From Tissierellales bacterium (GTDB taxonomy: Bacteria > Bacillota > Clostridia > Tissierellales > VENL01), in contig JANQLB010000035.1 of the NCBI GenBank assembly GCA_028280805.1, positions 38,022 through 102,021 of the forward strand: a stretch of DNA of 64,000 nucleotides. Direction: 5' to 3'. Each line of letters starts with the position of its first letter. Positions within the stretch are counted from its first letter, which is position 1. The translations under genes were made by a program, and so were the position numbers. The notes beneath the pieces were generated by a model. It had not been told where the DNA came from. It searched no databases and saw nothing but the letters and a program-made list of their open reading frames with translations. This document shows positions 16,556 through 25,426 of the stretch, in pieces.

Positions 16556-17791
16556 TTAATCCTCCCTTTTTAATCCATCAATGATTGGAACTAATATGGA
16601 TGCTACCAGACCACCTGCAAAACCATTGTTATAGAGGTTTAAGCCGCCGTGAAGAACACCAACATTCATAACGATAGAAAGGTGTATAAAACCTGCACAT
16701 ATTCCGCTTAACCAACCATACTCTCCAGCTATAGGAGCAAGGGTTGTCCCAAATAATGCTCCAATAATAACACTTGTTGAGCTTACATCCCAAACATTTA
16801 CTAATCCAGCAATAAGCACACCTATAAGAATAGGTACTGAGTTTCTAGGATGCTTACCAAATGCAGAAAATCCAACTAGAGTTAATAATCCTCCTACAAC
16901 AGGACCGTTAATTACTCCTTGTGAAATGACTACATACAATATTCCTATAATACCCATGACTCCCATGTTGATAGCAGTTATTCCAAAGTTAGTTAGCTGA
17001 GTAAAGTCAGTAATAAGTCTTCCGGAATATTCAAATAAGTTTGTATAATTTTTAAAGCTTTTTCCATTGAACACGTATCCTACTATAATCAAAATTACAA
17101 AGAAAGTAAATAGTAAAACCTTTAAAATTAAATCATATTGACTGGATAAAATGCTAGTTGCTTCGATTGTTAAGCCAAATCCTCTTAACAAAGAAGTCAC
17201 TACAGTACCTACAAAACCGGCAGTAAATCCAATATTATAAATACTATAACCATCATGTACCCTTATAAGATGAGAAGAAAGAGGCGGAAGAACAAATCCT
17301 GCAAGTATTCCACCAAGAATACCTACTATTATGTTTATCGGAAATGGCAAATTAAGTCCGTAGGTTATTTCATTGACAAGTGGTGATAGAGCTGTACCAA
17401 ACATTGTAATTAATGCAACGCTTTTAAAAGTTGTATTCTGGTATTTAGCATAAAGTAATCCCCCAAGATATATAGGCCAAACATTATAAATGTTTTTTCC
17501 TAAGAAAGCAAATCCCGCTAAGATAAAAATGGCAGCAGTAGATACACCATTTATTCTCATACCAAGTTTTCTGATTAATAATATATTAATAAGCATCAGA
17601 ATAGCTGAATTTAAAAAGGTTGCTCCCAATCCACCAACTTCAAGGTAATCTGTTAGCAGAATATCTGGGTTAGTAATTATGTTAAATAATCCCTTCATTA
17701 TACTTTCAATATCATCAAATATAAAAGCAGCAATAATAAACATAATTGGTAGTAACAACAAAAAATATGTTTTCTTTCTTTCATCTAACAA
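16556..17791 (-). CDS. DUF1576 family polytopic membrane protein
   Basis: 411 residues with about twelve hydrophobic segments in two halves. The repeated glycine-rich turns (GTALSPLVNEITYGL and GTTLAPIAGEYGWLSG, each followed by a HDGYSIYNIGFTAGF or HGGLNLYNNGFAGG block) indicate internal duplication, as in transporters with inverted repeats. DUF1576 has no known substrate. AGGAGGTGATC precedes the ATG. It forms a two-gene operon with the 114-aa protein downstream. Confidence 0.88.
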   Translation of the reverse strand: MLDERKKTYFLLLLPIMFIIAAFIFDDIESIMKGLFNIITNPDILLTDYLEVGGLGATFLNSAILMLINILLIRKLGMRINGVSTAAIFILAGFAFLGKNIYNVWPIYLGGLLYAKYQNTTFKSVALITMFGTALSPLVNEITYGLNLPFPINIIVGILGGILAGFVLPPLSSHLIRVHDGYSIYNIGFTAGFVGTVVTSLLRGFGLTIEATSILSSQYDLILKVLLFTFFVILIIVGYVFNGKSFKNYTNLFEYSGRLITDFTQLTNFGITAINMGVMGIIGILYVVISQGVINGPVVGGLLTLVGFSAFGKHPRNSVPILIGVLIAGLVNVWDVSSTSVIIGALFGTTLAPIAGEYGWLSGICAGFIHLSIVMNVGVLHGGLNLYNNGFAGGLVASILVPIIDGLKRED

Positions 17792-18174
17792 TAGATCACC
17801 TCCTAAAAAATGAATTATATTTTTTAGTTATATTAAATTAGTGAAAAATGAAATAAAATATTCAAAGTTTATATTTAATGTAAAATTACTATAGATAAAT
17901 TTTTTGGAAATTTTCTCATATTATAATTTAAATAAAAAAACGAAATGCGAAAAGAAAAACTGTTATAAAAACTATTATACATTAAATTTCATAAAAAATC
18001 ATTAATAAAGCAAAAGAAAATTTAACTGACAAGCTAATACAAGAAAACATATTTTTAAATCAGCTTTATAGTTATTTAAAATTAGTTATTTTAAAAATGT
18101 TTAAGTGAATATTTGATGGGTAAAAACTATATTAATTAATTCAAAGTGAATTTTAATGTAGGAGGTTTTTTAAA
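17792..18174. other. AT-rich intergenic region between divergent genes
   Basis: 383 bp between the DUF1576 gene and rubrerythrin, which diverge. It must hold the promoters of both units, but no strong -35/-10 pair, palindrome or riboswitch was recognised by eye. Confidence 0.4.
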
Positions 18175-18729
18175 ATGAATGAAATGACAGCACAAAATTT
18201 AAGGTCTGCTTTTGGAGGAGAAAGTCAAGCTCATATGAGGTATAAGGTATGGGCAGATAAAGCACAAAAAGAAGGCTTCAAAAACGTAGCTAATCTTTTT
18301 AGGGCTGTTTCATATGCTGAAGAGGTTCATGCATCTAATCATTTTAGAGCATTAAAGGATGAAGCTGGTGATTTTGATGTTACATCGGGAGCTGGATTTG
18401 GATTAGGGACTACATCAGAAAATCTTCAAGGAGCTATTGATGGTGAAAATTTTGAGGTAGAGCAAATGTATCCAGCATTTATGGCAGTAGCAGAAATGCA
18501 GAACGAGAAACAGGCTAAACTTTTTATGCAATATGCAATTGAGGCTGAGAAAACTCATGCTGATTTATTTTCTCAAGCAAAAAAAGCTGTAGATGAAGGT
18601 AAGGATTTTGAGGAAGAAGCAATACATGTTTGTTCTGTATGTGGTTATACTATTAGCAGTGAGAAAATAAATGTCTGTCCAGTGTGTAATGTGAAATCAG
18701 ATAAGTTTGTTACATTTAATAACCAGTAG
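18175..18729 (+). CDS. rbr: Rubrerythrin
   Basis: 184-residue peroxide reductase of anaerobes. The N-terminal ferritin-like di-iron domain has E-x-x-H motifs (AEEVHASNHF and EAEKTHADLF). The C-terminal rubredoxin-type Fe(Cys)4 domain has CSVCGYTI and CPVCNVKSDKF. It uses electrons from NADH via rubredoxin to reduce H2O2. AGGAGG precedes the ATG. It is monocistronic with a terminator. The spacing of both Cys pairs is intact. Confidence 0.97.
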   Translation: MNEMTAQNLRSAFGGESQAHMRYKVWADKAQKEGFKNVANLFRAVSYAEEVHASNHFRALKDEAGDFDVTSGAGFGLGTTSENLQGAIDGENFEVEQMYPAFMAVAEMQNEKQAKLFMQYAIEAEKTHADLFSQAKKAVDEGKDFEEEAIHVCSVCGYTISSEKINVCPVCNVKSDKFVTFNNQ

Positions 18730-18741
18730 TGACAAATACTA

Positions 18742-18780
18742 TTAAAGCTAGATGTTTATTCATTTAGCTTTATTTTTTTA
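18742..18780 (+). terminator. Terminator after rubrerythrin
   Basis: Stem TAAAGCTA / TTAGCTTTA with T7 downstream. Confidence 0.75.
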
Positions 18781-18790
18781 AAACAGATGA

Positions 18791-18820
18791 TTGAAAATAA
18801 TAACTAAACTATGATATAAT
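18791..18820 (+). promoter_or_regulatory. Sigma-A promoter of the ABC-F leader transcript
   Basis: TTGAAA (18791-18796), an 18-nt spacer and TATAAT (18815-18820). The predicted transcript starts near 18827, only a few bases before the ribosome-binding site of the 42-codon upstream ORF. Confidence 0.75.
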
Positions 18821-18844
18821 TTAAACTACTAAGGAGGTTTATTG

Positions 18845-18973
18845 ATGAAATTACAACTTTTAGTTGATAAGACTTTAGACAAATTACCAATTTCAATCTT
18901 TGGAATTACTTTTGATTTACAAAACCAAGGGGTAAGTATGTCTAAAATCAAATATTATGTCAACTGCAAGTAG
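18845..18973 (+). CDS. 42-codon upstream ORF (candidate leader peptide of the ABC-F gene)
   Basis: ATG with a strong AAGGAGGTTTATTG site, immediately after a consensus promoter. The product (MKLQLLVDKTLDKLPISIFG at the start, VNCK at the end) has no recognised domain. It could be a remnant of a larger gene. However, its place between the promoter and a four-segment attenuator, in the same transcript as an ABC-F gene, is what is expected of a regulatory leader peptide whose translation senses ribosome-targeting drugs. No stalling motif can be assigned by eye. Confidence 0.5.
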   Translation: MKLQLLVDKTLDKLPISIFGITFDLQNQGVSMSKIKYYVNCK

Positions 18974-19012
18974 GTAAATCATCTTTACACAATAAATTAA
19001 ATTTTGATTATT

Positions 19013-19148
19013 GAGCTTAGGTGATTATGTGTTTGCCTGAGCTTTTATATTTAGTATTTTAAAAACTATCAGAATCTTAAATGATTATCTATACGTTCTT
19101 CAGCTTAAAAGCTCAGGTGAATTATTGATTACCTGGGTTTATATTTTT
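19013..19148 (+). promoter_or_regulatory. Attenuator with four mutually exclusive pairing segments upstream of the ABC-F gene
   Basis: Segment 1 GAGCTTAGG (19013-19021) pairs with segment 2 CCTGAGCTT (19036-19044). Segment 2 extended to CCTGAGCTTTT (19036-19046) is a perfect 11-nt complement of segment 3 AAAAGCTCAGG (19107-19117). Segment 3 pairs with segment 4 ACCTGGGTTT (19131-19140), followed by ATATTTTT as terminator tail. So 1:2 and 3:4 can form together, or 2:3 alone, the geometry of classical transcription attenuation. All pairings are seen directly; the regulatory logic is inferred. Confidence 0.7.
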
Positions 19149-19164
19149 GAAGGGAGAGAAGTAT

Positions 19165-21087
19165 ATGATAGAAGTAGCATTAAAAGGAATCGGAAAATAT
19201 TATGGAGCCAGAAAGGTTTTAGAGGATATAACCTTTGAAGTAAAAACTGGAGAACGTTTAGCAATTGCAGGAAGAAATGGTACAGGAAAAACCACAGTGT
19301 TCAAAATTATAGCAGGGATTGAAAATTATAATAGTGGACAGATGTTTATAAGAAAGGGAGCTTCTATTGGATACCTTAATCAAATTCCTTGTTATCCAGA
19401 GAATTATAAAGTAATTGATGTATTAAATACAGCTTTCTTAAAGGAATACAAGGTAAAACAACAGATGAGGGAATTAGAAAACAGAATGTCAGAGAATGAC
19501 TCAAAAGAGCTTGAAGCCATTATAAAAAAATATGGAGAATTTCAGAACACATTTGAGCTTATGGGAGGCTATGACATAGAAGAGAAGCTTAGCAGGGTAT
19601 CTTCTGGACTTAAGATAACTAAAGATTTCAAGGAAAGAAAATTTGCACATTTGAGTGGTGGAGAAAAGACCACAGTAATATTAGGAAAAATTCTCCTTCA
19701 GAACCCAGATATCTTACTATTAGATGAGCCTTCTAATCACTTAGATATTGAGTCTGTAGAATGGTTAGAGGAATTCTTAAAGGACTATAAAGGTTCAGTG
19801 CTTACTATATCTCATGATAGGTTTTTTCTTGATAAAATTGCCACCAGGATTATTGAAATTGAGGATAAGAAAACCAGTATATATGAAGGAAACTATTCTT
19901 ATTATGTTGATGAGAAAAAAAGGAGACTTCAACAGCAGTTTGAAGATTATCAAAATCAGCAGAAAAAGATTAAAGCCATGGAAGAAGCTATAAAAAGATT
20001 TAGAGATTGGGGTACCAGAGCTGATAATGAGAAAATGTTTATAAAGGCAAAAAACATGGAAAAGAGAATTGAGAAGATAGATAAATTAGATAAACCAATT
20101 ATGGAAAGAAAGAGGATTAATCTAGATTTTAATACAAATGGAAGATCTGGTAAAGATGTTATTAAGATTAGTGGATTAACAAAATCCTTTGGAGATAATT
20201 TGGTTCTACAAGGAGTTAAGTTTCATATCAGATATGGTGAGAAGGTAGCTTTACTAGGTAAAAATGGTAGTGGAAAATCAACACTTATTAAGGTTATCTT
20301 AAAAGAGTATATGCCAGATCAAGGAAAAATTGAACTGGCATCTAAAGCTAAAATTGGCTATTTAGACCAAAATATTTATTTTGAAAATGAGAAACTAAGT
20401 ATTCTTGAAGCTTTTAGGATAGAGCATGCTATGTTAGAAGGCGATGCCAGAGGTATACTTGCAAAGTTTTTGTTCTATGGGGAAGATGTATTTAAGAAAA
20501 TAGAAGATTTATCAGGAGGAGAAAAAAGTCGTTTTAAGCTTTGTCAGCTTATGTATCAGGATATTAATCTATTGATATTAGATGAGCCTACTAATCATTT
20601 AGACATAGACTCTAGAGAAATATTAGAGGAGGCATTAAGGGAGTTTGAAGGTACTATATTGTTTATATCTCATGATAGATATTTTATAAACAAAATTGCT
20701 CAGAAGATAGTAGAAATTAGGAATAAGAGATTATATAGTTATGTTGGGAATTACAGCTATTATCGACAGAAGAGAAAAGAGGAAATACTTAAAACTTCAT
20801 CAATAGTATTATCTAATAAGGATATTAAAAATAATAAAAAATATCCAAAGCAAGTCAAAAACTATAGTGAAAAGTCATCAAGCAAATATAATATTAAGAT
20901 AAGAAATGAGAAAATTGAAAAGGAAATTGAGCAATTAGAGAGTTCTATTAAATTAAAAAAAGCAGAGATGGAGAAATATATATCAGACCATAAGAGGCTC
21001 GCAGATGTGTATATCGAAAAAGAAGCATTGGAGAAAAAATTAAGCTTACTTCTAGATGAATGGACAGAGCTAAATAGTCAAATATAA
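19165..21087 (+). CDS. ABC-F family ATPase (ribosome-protection type candidate)
   Basis: 640-residue soluble protein with two ABC cassettes and no membrane domain. Cassette 1 has Walker A GRNGTGKTT (near residue 36), signature LSGGEKTTV and Walker B ILLLDEPSNHLD. An 80-residue charged linker follows (the P-site tRNA-interaction region). Cassette 2 has GKNGSGKST, LSGGEKSRF and LLILDEPTNHLD. The Lys/Glu-rich C-terminus (about residues 560-640) is a coiled coil. ABC-F proteins bind the ribosomal E site; some dislodge antibiotics. The leader with an upstream ORF and attenuator suggests drug-inducible resistance. I choose the ATG at 19165 (AGGGAGAG upstream) over the TTG at 19147. The exact subfamily is not resolved. 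Confidence 0.92.
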   Translation: MIEVALKGIGKYYGARKVLEDITFEVKTGERLAIAGRNGTGKTTVFKIIAGIENYNSGQMFIRKGASIGYLNQIPCYPENYKVIDVLNTAFLKEYKVKQQMRELENRMSENDSKELEAIIKKYGEFQNTFELMGGYDIEEKLSRVSSGLKITKDFKERKFAHLSGGEKTTVILGKILLQNPDILLLDEPSNHLDIESVEWLEEFLKDYKGSVLTISHDRFFLDKIATRIIEIEDKKTSIYEGNYSYYVDEKKRRLQQQFEDYQNQQKKIKAMEEAIKRFRDWGTRADNEKMFIKAKNMEKRIEKIDKLDKPIMERKRINLDFNTNGRSGKDVIKISGLTKSFGDNLVLQGVKFHIRYGEKVALLGKNGSGKSTLIKVILKEYMPDQGKIELASKAKIGYLDQNIYFENEKLSILEAFRIEHAMLEGDARGILAKFLFYGEDVFKKIEDLSGGEKSRFKLCQLMYQDINLLILDEPTNHLDIDSREILEEALREFEGTILFISHDRYFINKIAQKIVEIRNKRLYSYVGNYSYYRQKRKEEILKTSSIVLSNKDIKNNKKYPKQVKNYSEKSSSKYNIKIRNEKIEKEIEQLESSIKLKKAEMEKYISDHKRLADVYIEKEALEKKLSLLLDEWTELNSQI

Positions 21088-21347
21088 AAATATAAAATAT
21101 ATCTTAAAATCATACTAATTACCTATATAAAATTTGTCATTATTCTACTAATGTAAAATATATAATTAATTAAAGCTTTATAAAATTATTTAGTTATTAT
21201 AGATGTTACAATCATGAAAAGTTTTATTTAATATTATTAATGAAAAATTTACAAAAAAGAAGGGTATAGTGACTATCAGGTAGAATAAATAGAAATAGAA
21301 TTTTACTATAAAGTAGATTTTACAGAATAAATAAAACAGGTGATTGT
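21088..21347. other. AT-rich intergenic region
   Basis: 260 bp without a gene, clear terminator or promoter recognised by eye; only low-complexity A/T sequence. Confidence 0.4.
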
Positions 21348-21977
21348 ATGAACATTAAAGAAGCAGAACAACTTATTGGAAAGCTTAAAGGAGTAATATC
21401 CTGTAGAATTAAACTAGACAGAAAGAATAACGTAGAGGAAATTCATATTTTGTCAAACACAGTAAGAGAGCCTAAACAAATATCTAGAGATGTGCAATCA
21501 ACATTAACATCAGAATATGGCATAGATGTTGACTATAAAAAAATATCTATTGCTCAAATTGATGAAGAAATTACATCAGTTAATAACTTTAGATTGAAAT
21601 TTTCTACCGTTGAGTACTCTATTACTGGTAAAAAGGCAACTATAAAAGTAATACTTCATAAAGATGGTAAATACTATGAAGGTGAAGTTACTGGAGTCCA
21701 GACCAGCTATAACTCTGAGAAAATGATTGCTTCAGCTACATTGAAGGCTGTTGAAAATTTCTTGGGTACTGAAGATATGTTTATAGCAGAAGATGTAAAA
21801 ATTATTAGTATGATGAACAGAGAGGTTATTGTAACTGCTATCATTTTCTTAAATGATAGTGATGAACAATTTTTTACAGGCTGTGCAAGTGTAAATAGAG
21901 ATAGGAAGGAAGCTATTGTTAAATCCACTCTTGACAGTATAAACAGAAAAATTATTAGATACAGCAATGAAAATTAG
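21348..21977 (+). CDS. Conserved hypothetical protein (209 aa) with a repeated alpha/beta pattern
   Basis: Cytosolic. The N-terminal segment (IGKLKGVISCRIKLDRKNNVEEIHILSN, then REPKQISRDVQSTL and ISIAQID) is a pattern seen in a conserved actinobacterial/clostridial protein family of unknown function. The second half (residues 75-205) repeats a strand-helix-strand unit (YSITGKKATIKVILHKDGKYYEGEVTG, then AVENFLG, then VIVTAIIFLNDSDEQFFTGCASV) that looks like two alpha/beta sandwich modules. The ATG at 21348 follows AACAGGTGATTGT. It precedes a small peptide gene and the HD-GYP gene, all on the same strand within 230 bp. Function unknown. Confidence 0.7.
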   Translation: MNIKEAEQLIGKLKGVISCRIKLDRKNNVEEIHILSNTVREPKQISRDVQSTLTSEYGIDVDYKKISIAQIDEEITSVNNFRLKFSTVEYSITGKKATIKVILHKDGKYYEGEVTGVQTSYNSEKMIASATLKAVENFLGTEDMFIAEDVKIISMMNREVIVTAIIFLNDSDEQFFTGCASVNRDRKEAIVKSTLDSINRKIIRYSNEN

Positions 21978-22069
21978 GTCAGTAATTTTATTTTTTATTT
22001 TTAAGCGAAGCGAATATAGCTTGCTGTATTAGCGAATCAGCAGAAATCAAATTTAAGGGGGCTATATTC

Positions 22070-22147
22070 ATGAAAAAACTTCTAATGGCATTATTAAGTT
22101 TAGCAGCTTTAGCTTTAGCAAGCGGAGCTCATATTTCTTGGGTTTAA
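22070..22147 (+). CDS. 25-residue hydrophobic peptide (signal-peptide-like)
   Basis: ATG with a strong AAGGGGG site 8 nt upstream. The product MKKLLMALLSLAALALASGA plus HISWV has a Lys-Lys start, a hydrophobic core and an Ala-Ser-Gly-Ala exit, that is, a complete signal peptide with a five-residue tail. It lies between the 209-aa protein and the HD-GYP gene. It could be an exported signalling peptide precursor or a small membrane peptide. No processing protein is adjacent. It is too short for automatic calling. Confidence 0.5.
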   Translation: MKKLLMALLSLAALALASGAHISWV

Positions 22148-22210
22148 GATAAGAAGGTAATATAAAATCTAAAAAACTGACCTAATTTTTATATATTAAG
22201 GAGGGTGACT

Positions 22211-23491
22211 ATGCCTGCTTTGCCCAATAAAGTAAAAATTTACATAGCAACTCTTTCTATATTAGCAGTAACAATTATATATTATTTTTCAAATCATTAT
22301 GATATAGCAAATTTAAAGGCATTAATTCATTGGAGTATATTAGCTATAACAACGGAATCTTTGCTTATTCTAATGCCTAATGGAGCAGGAGTATCAGTCG
22401 GTTTTGCAATAGGACTAGCCTCGTTAATCACTGAAGGACCTCTCGTTGCTACTGTTGTGACAACAATTGGATTTGTTTTTAGAGTTATAAAAGACAAAGA
22501 TAATAAACTAGTACATTTATTTAATGTTCCTTTTTATAAAACATTGTTTAATGCTTCACAGAGCATAATTTTTACTGGGTTATCTAGTATAGTTTATATT
22601 AATATTAGTAATAATGTAGATAGTCAATCGGGGTTTATCTTAGCGGTTTTAATAACTTTAATAGTATATATGCTATTAAACACATTAATTTCTGCAAGAC
22701 TATTTTCTTTTATTTCTAGTGAAAGATTTCTATATTTATGGGTTGACTATATTAAAATGATGTTACCAAGAACCTTATCAGTTGGAGCTTTAGGTGTGAT
22801 AATGGCTTTATCATATAGAGAATATGGTTTTGAGGCAGTATTATTGTTCTTTGGTCCATTGCTTTTAGCAAGGTACTCCTTTAAGATGTATATGGATATG
22901 AGAATTATGTATATGGAAACTATACAAGCATTATCTAAGACCATTGAGGCCAAAGATAAATACACATGTGGTCATGCTAATAGAGTAAAGGAATATGCGG
23001 TAAAACTGGCGAGGGTCATGAACTTAACAAGTAAGCAGGTTGAGAATATTGAAACCGCTGCATTACTTCACGACATAGGTAAAATAGGTATAGATGACAA
23101 TATCCTTAAGAAAGAGGACAAGCTTACAAAAGAGGAATATGACTCAATCAAACAGCATCCAGTGATTGGGGCAAACATACTAAAAGATGTAGATTTCTTA
23201 AAAAATATTATAAATATAGTAAAATATCATCATGAAAGATATGATGCAAAAGGTTATCCTGAAGGATTAAGCGGAGATGATATACCTATTGAAGCTGCAA
23301 TTCTATCTCTTGCAGATGCATTTGATGCTATGACTTCTGATAGACCATATAGGCAAGCATTGTCTAAAGAAAAAGCTATTGATGAAATTAAATCAAGTCA
23401 AGGAAGACAATTTCATCCTAAACTGGCACAAGTTTTCATAGATATAATAAAAAATGAAATCGAAAAGGAGAATAAGGCACATGCTAATTGA
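22211..23491 (+). CDS. Membrane-anchored HD-GYP-type phosphohydrolase (426 aa)
   Basis: The N-terminal half has six or seven membrane helices (residues about 10-215) resembling sensory membrane domains. The C-terminal half is an HD-GYP-like domain: HANRVKEYAVKLA, LLHDIGKIGI (metal-binding HD), then HHERYDAKGYPEGL, IPIEAAILSLADAFDAMTSDRPYR and FHPKLAQVF. HD-GYP enzymes hydrolyse c-di-GMP; here the GYP motif reads KGYP preceded by DA instead of the usual DG, so activity should be tested. ATG at 22211 with AGGAGGGTG; the frame also has a GTG at 22205 inside the ribosome-binding site. The 3' end overlaps the next gene by 11 nt. Confidence 0.9.
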   Translation: MPALPNKVKIYIATLSILAVTIIYYFSNHYDIANLKALIHWSILAITTESLLILMPNGAGVSVGFAIGLASLITEGPLVATVVTTIGFVFRVIKDKDNKLVHLFNVPFYKTLFNASQSIIFTGLSSIVYINISNNVDSQSGFILAVLITLIVYMLLNTLISARLFSFISSERFLYLWVDYIKMMLPRTLSVGALGVIMALSYREYGFEAVLLFFGPLLLARYSFKMYMDMRIMYMETIQALSKTIEAKDKYTCGHANRVKEYAVKLARVMNLTSKQVENIETAALLHDIGKIGIDDNILKKEDKLTKEEYDSIKQHPVIGANILKDVDFLKNIINIVKYHHERYDAKGYPEGLSGDDIPIEAAILSLADAFDAMTSDRPYRQALSKEKAIDEIKSSQGRQFHPKLAQVFIDIIKNEIEKENKAHAN

Positions 23492-24050
23492 GTCAGTAGC
23501 ATCATCCTTAGCTGTAGGAAAAGTTAGGGGAGGAAAGTTTAAGGGTATTGGAGAATTGAATATTAAAAAGCAATATTTGTTTATTATTGGTTTTGCAATA
23601 GAGTTCTTGTCACTATTTCTCCACGCAAATAATATAGGAGGATTAAGTGAATTCTTTAATAAGTATTTTATTATAATACATAGTACATCTTATATTATAA
23701 TTTTTATCGGTCTTATACTTAATTTTAATAAAAAATCTATGATATTAATATTTATAGGAGCATTACTAAATTATATGGTTATAGCAGCTAATGGAGGGCA
23801 GATGCCTGTGTCATCTAGTGGACTAAGCCTACTTGGATTAGATAAGTATTTAGAAATGCTTGAGAATAACCTAGTTGTTACCCATACATTAATTAATGAA
23901 AGTACAAGGTTATATCTTTTAGGAGATGTTATACCTACGCCAAAGTTTTATCCATTCTCTAAGATAATAAGTATTGGAGATGTGCTTATAGGTATTGGTT
24001 TATTTGTTTTAATTCAAAATGGAATGTTAAAGAAGATTAAAGACAATTGA
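23481..24050 (+). CDS. DUF5317 family membrane protein
   Basis: 189 residues with five hydrophobic helices. The start IESVASSLAVGKVRGGKF and the central NYMVIAANGGQMPVS (with the conserved GG.MP) are those of the DUF5317 family often encoded beside HD-GYP proteins in clostridia. The ATG at 23481 uses AAAGGAGAATAAGGC inside the end of the HD-GYP gene, so the two are translationally coupled. Function unknown; the coupling suggests a sensory or structural partner. Confidence 0.85.
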   Translation: MLIESVASSLAVGKVRGGKFKGIGELNIKKQYLFIIGFAIEFLSLFLHANNIGGLSEFFNKYFIIIHSTSYIIIFIGLILNFNKKSMILIFIGALLNYMVIAANGGQMPVSSSGLSLLGLDKYLEMLENNLVVTHTLINESTRLYLLGDVIPTPKFYPFSKIISIGDVLIGIGLFVLIQNGMLKKIKDN

Positions 24051-24186
24051 TGTTTTTAATTTTTTTTAAAATTATGCTAAATACTTTAAAGAATTTATAG
24101 TTTGGAAATTTTACAGATGCAAAATTACATATTAACTTCTTAAATGAGAATAATATAACAAAACATTGTTTGAGGGGTGTAGATAT

Positions 24187-24417
24187 ATGGAAGATAAAAG
24201 GACTATAGAAAGTATTTATCATGAAATTCAAGTAATTGATACAAACAATTCTAATAGTATTGATAGTGTAGTTAGCATGGAGATGCTTCTAAATTCTAAT
24301 AACAATTGTAAATCAAAGGATAGAGAGATGTCAAAAAAACTTGAAGTTTTAAAAGGTACAATACAAGAAGCTATTGAAGTAACAAGTCAAATTAAATCTA
24401 TGCTGACAAAAAATTAA
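24187..24417 (+). CDS. Uncharacterised small coiled-coil protein (76 aa)
   Basis: Soluble acidic protein. The N-terminal half is Asn/Ser-rich, and the C-terminal half (SKKLEVLKGTIQEAIEVTSQI) is a predicted amphipathic helix. The start at 24187 follows TTGAGGGGTG; an upstream in-frame start at 24166 lacks a site. No family recognised. It is followed by a terminator, so it is separate from the PrsW gene. Confidence 0.6.
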   Translation: MEDKRTIESIYHEIQVIDTNNSNSIDSVVSMEMLLNSNNNCKSKDREMSKKLEVLKGTIQEAIEVTSQIKSMLTKN

Positions 24418-24460
24418 AGTTATGAAGTAATTAATATTTTAGAATATAATATTAAATCAA

Positions 24461-24497
24461 AGACCTATACTTATAGTTTTAAGTAGAGGTTTTTTAA
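24461..24497 (+). terminator. Terminator after the 76-aa gene
   Basis: Stem ACCTATACTT / AAGTAGAGGT with T6 downstream. Confidence 0.75.
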
Positions 24498-24596
24498 AAT
24501 AATCATATTTTTCTTTTTGTCGTATTATAAAACAGCTACTGGTAATACTTATAATATATGACCTGAATTTAATTATTAGTATAGCAAAGTGACATC

Positions 24597-25322
24597 ATGA
24601 AAGGGATGAAAAAGTTGATAACCAGACTTTTTATAATTGCTGTTACTCCAGCAATATCCATAGCATTAGCTGTTTATTTAAGCGACAGGTATGATAGAGA
24701 ACCTATTTCTCTTTTATTTAAAACTTTTGCTCTAGGGGCATTATCTGTTATACCAACGGCAGCCGTTGAAACTCTGTTAATCAGGGTTAATATATTTCCG
24801 GGTTTACTAGGGGTTGCATTTATGGCATTTATAGTAGCGGGATTAACAGAGGAGTTTTTTAAGAGAGCTGTAGTATTAAAATATATTTATAATAACAGGC
24901 ATTTTAATGAAAAGCTTGATGGTATAGTATATGCGGTTTTTTCAGCTTTGGGGTTTGCTACAGTTGAAAATATTATGTATGTAGTATTTAGATTTAGTAA
25001 TAATCCATATGTAGGGTTATATAGGGGGGTATTATCTGTTCCTGCTCACGCAATATTTGGAGTTACTATGGGGTATTATTTATCCTTAGCTAAATTTTCT
25101 TTAAATGACGAAGAGGAAAAGCTGTATCTAAGAAAATCATTATTTATTCCAATTATACTTCATGGTATTTTTAACTTTATTCTTATGGCTAATATTCCTG
25201 CTTTAGCTAGTCTACTTATACCTTATGTAATCTATTTATGGTGGACGAATCAAAAAAAGTTAAATCATTATATTAATGAATCCAAAAAAAGACATGACAG
25301 GTTAAATGATGATGATATATAG
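24597..25322 (+). CDS. PrsW-family intramembrane protease
   Basis: 241-residue polytopic protein (about seven helices) of the PrsW/CPBP-like glutamic intramembrane proteases. EEFFKR near residue 86, ATVENIMY near residue 120, PAHAIFG near residue 149 and LHGIFNF near 195 hold the conserved Glu and His residues. In Bacillus, PrsW cleaves the anti-sigma factor RsiW. No sigma/anti-sigma pair is present here, so its substrate is unknown. The ribosome-binding site is weak (AAAGTGAC); an alternative ATG nine bases downstream is possible. Confidence 0.88.
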   Translation: MKGMKKLITRLFIIAVTPAISIALAVYLSDRYDREPISLLFKTFALGALSVIPTAAVETLLIRVNIFPGLLGVAFMAFIVAGLTEEFFKRAVVLKYIYNNRHFNEKLDGIVYAVFSALGFATVENIMYVVFRFSNNPYVGLYRGVLSVPAHAIFGVTMGYYLSLAKFSLNDEEEKLYLRKSLFIPIILHGIFNFILMANIPALASLLIPYVIYLWWTNQKKLNHYINESKKRHDRLNDDDI

Positions 25323-25426
25323 TAGTAAAATTCAGAAAAAAATAGAGGAATTTACATTTTAATTATAGAATATTTTAGCATATAATAAAATTATAACAGT
25401 CTATAATTGTATAAGGAGATATACTG

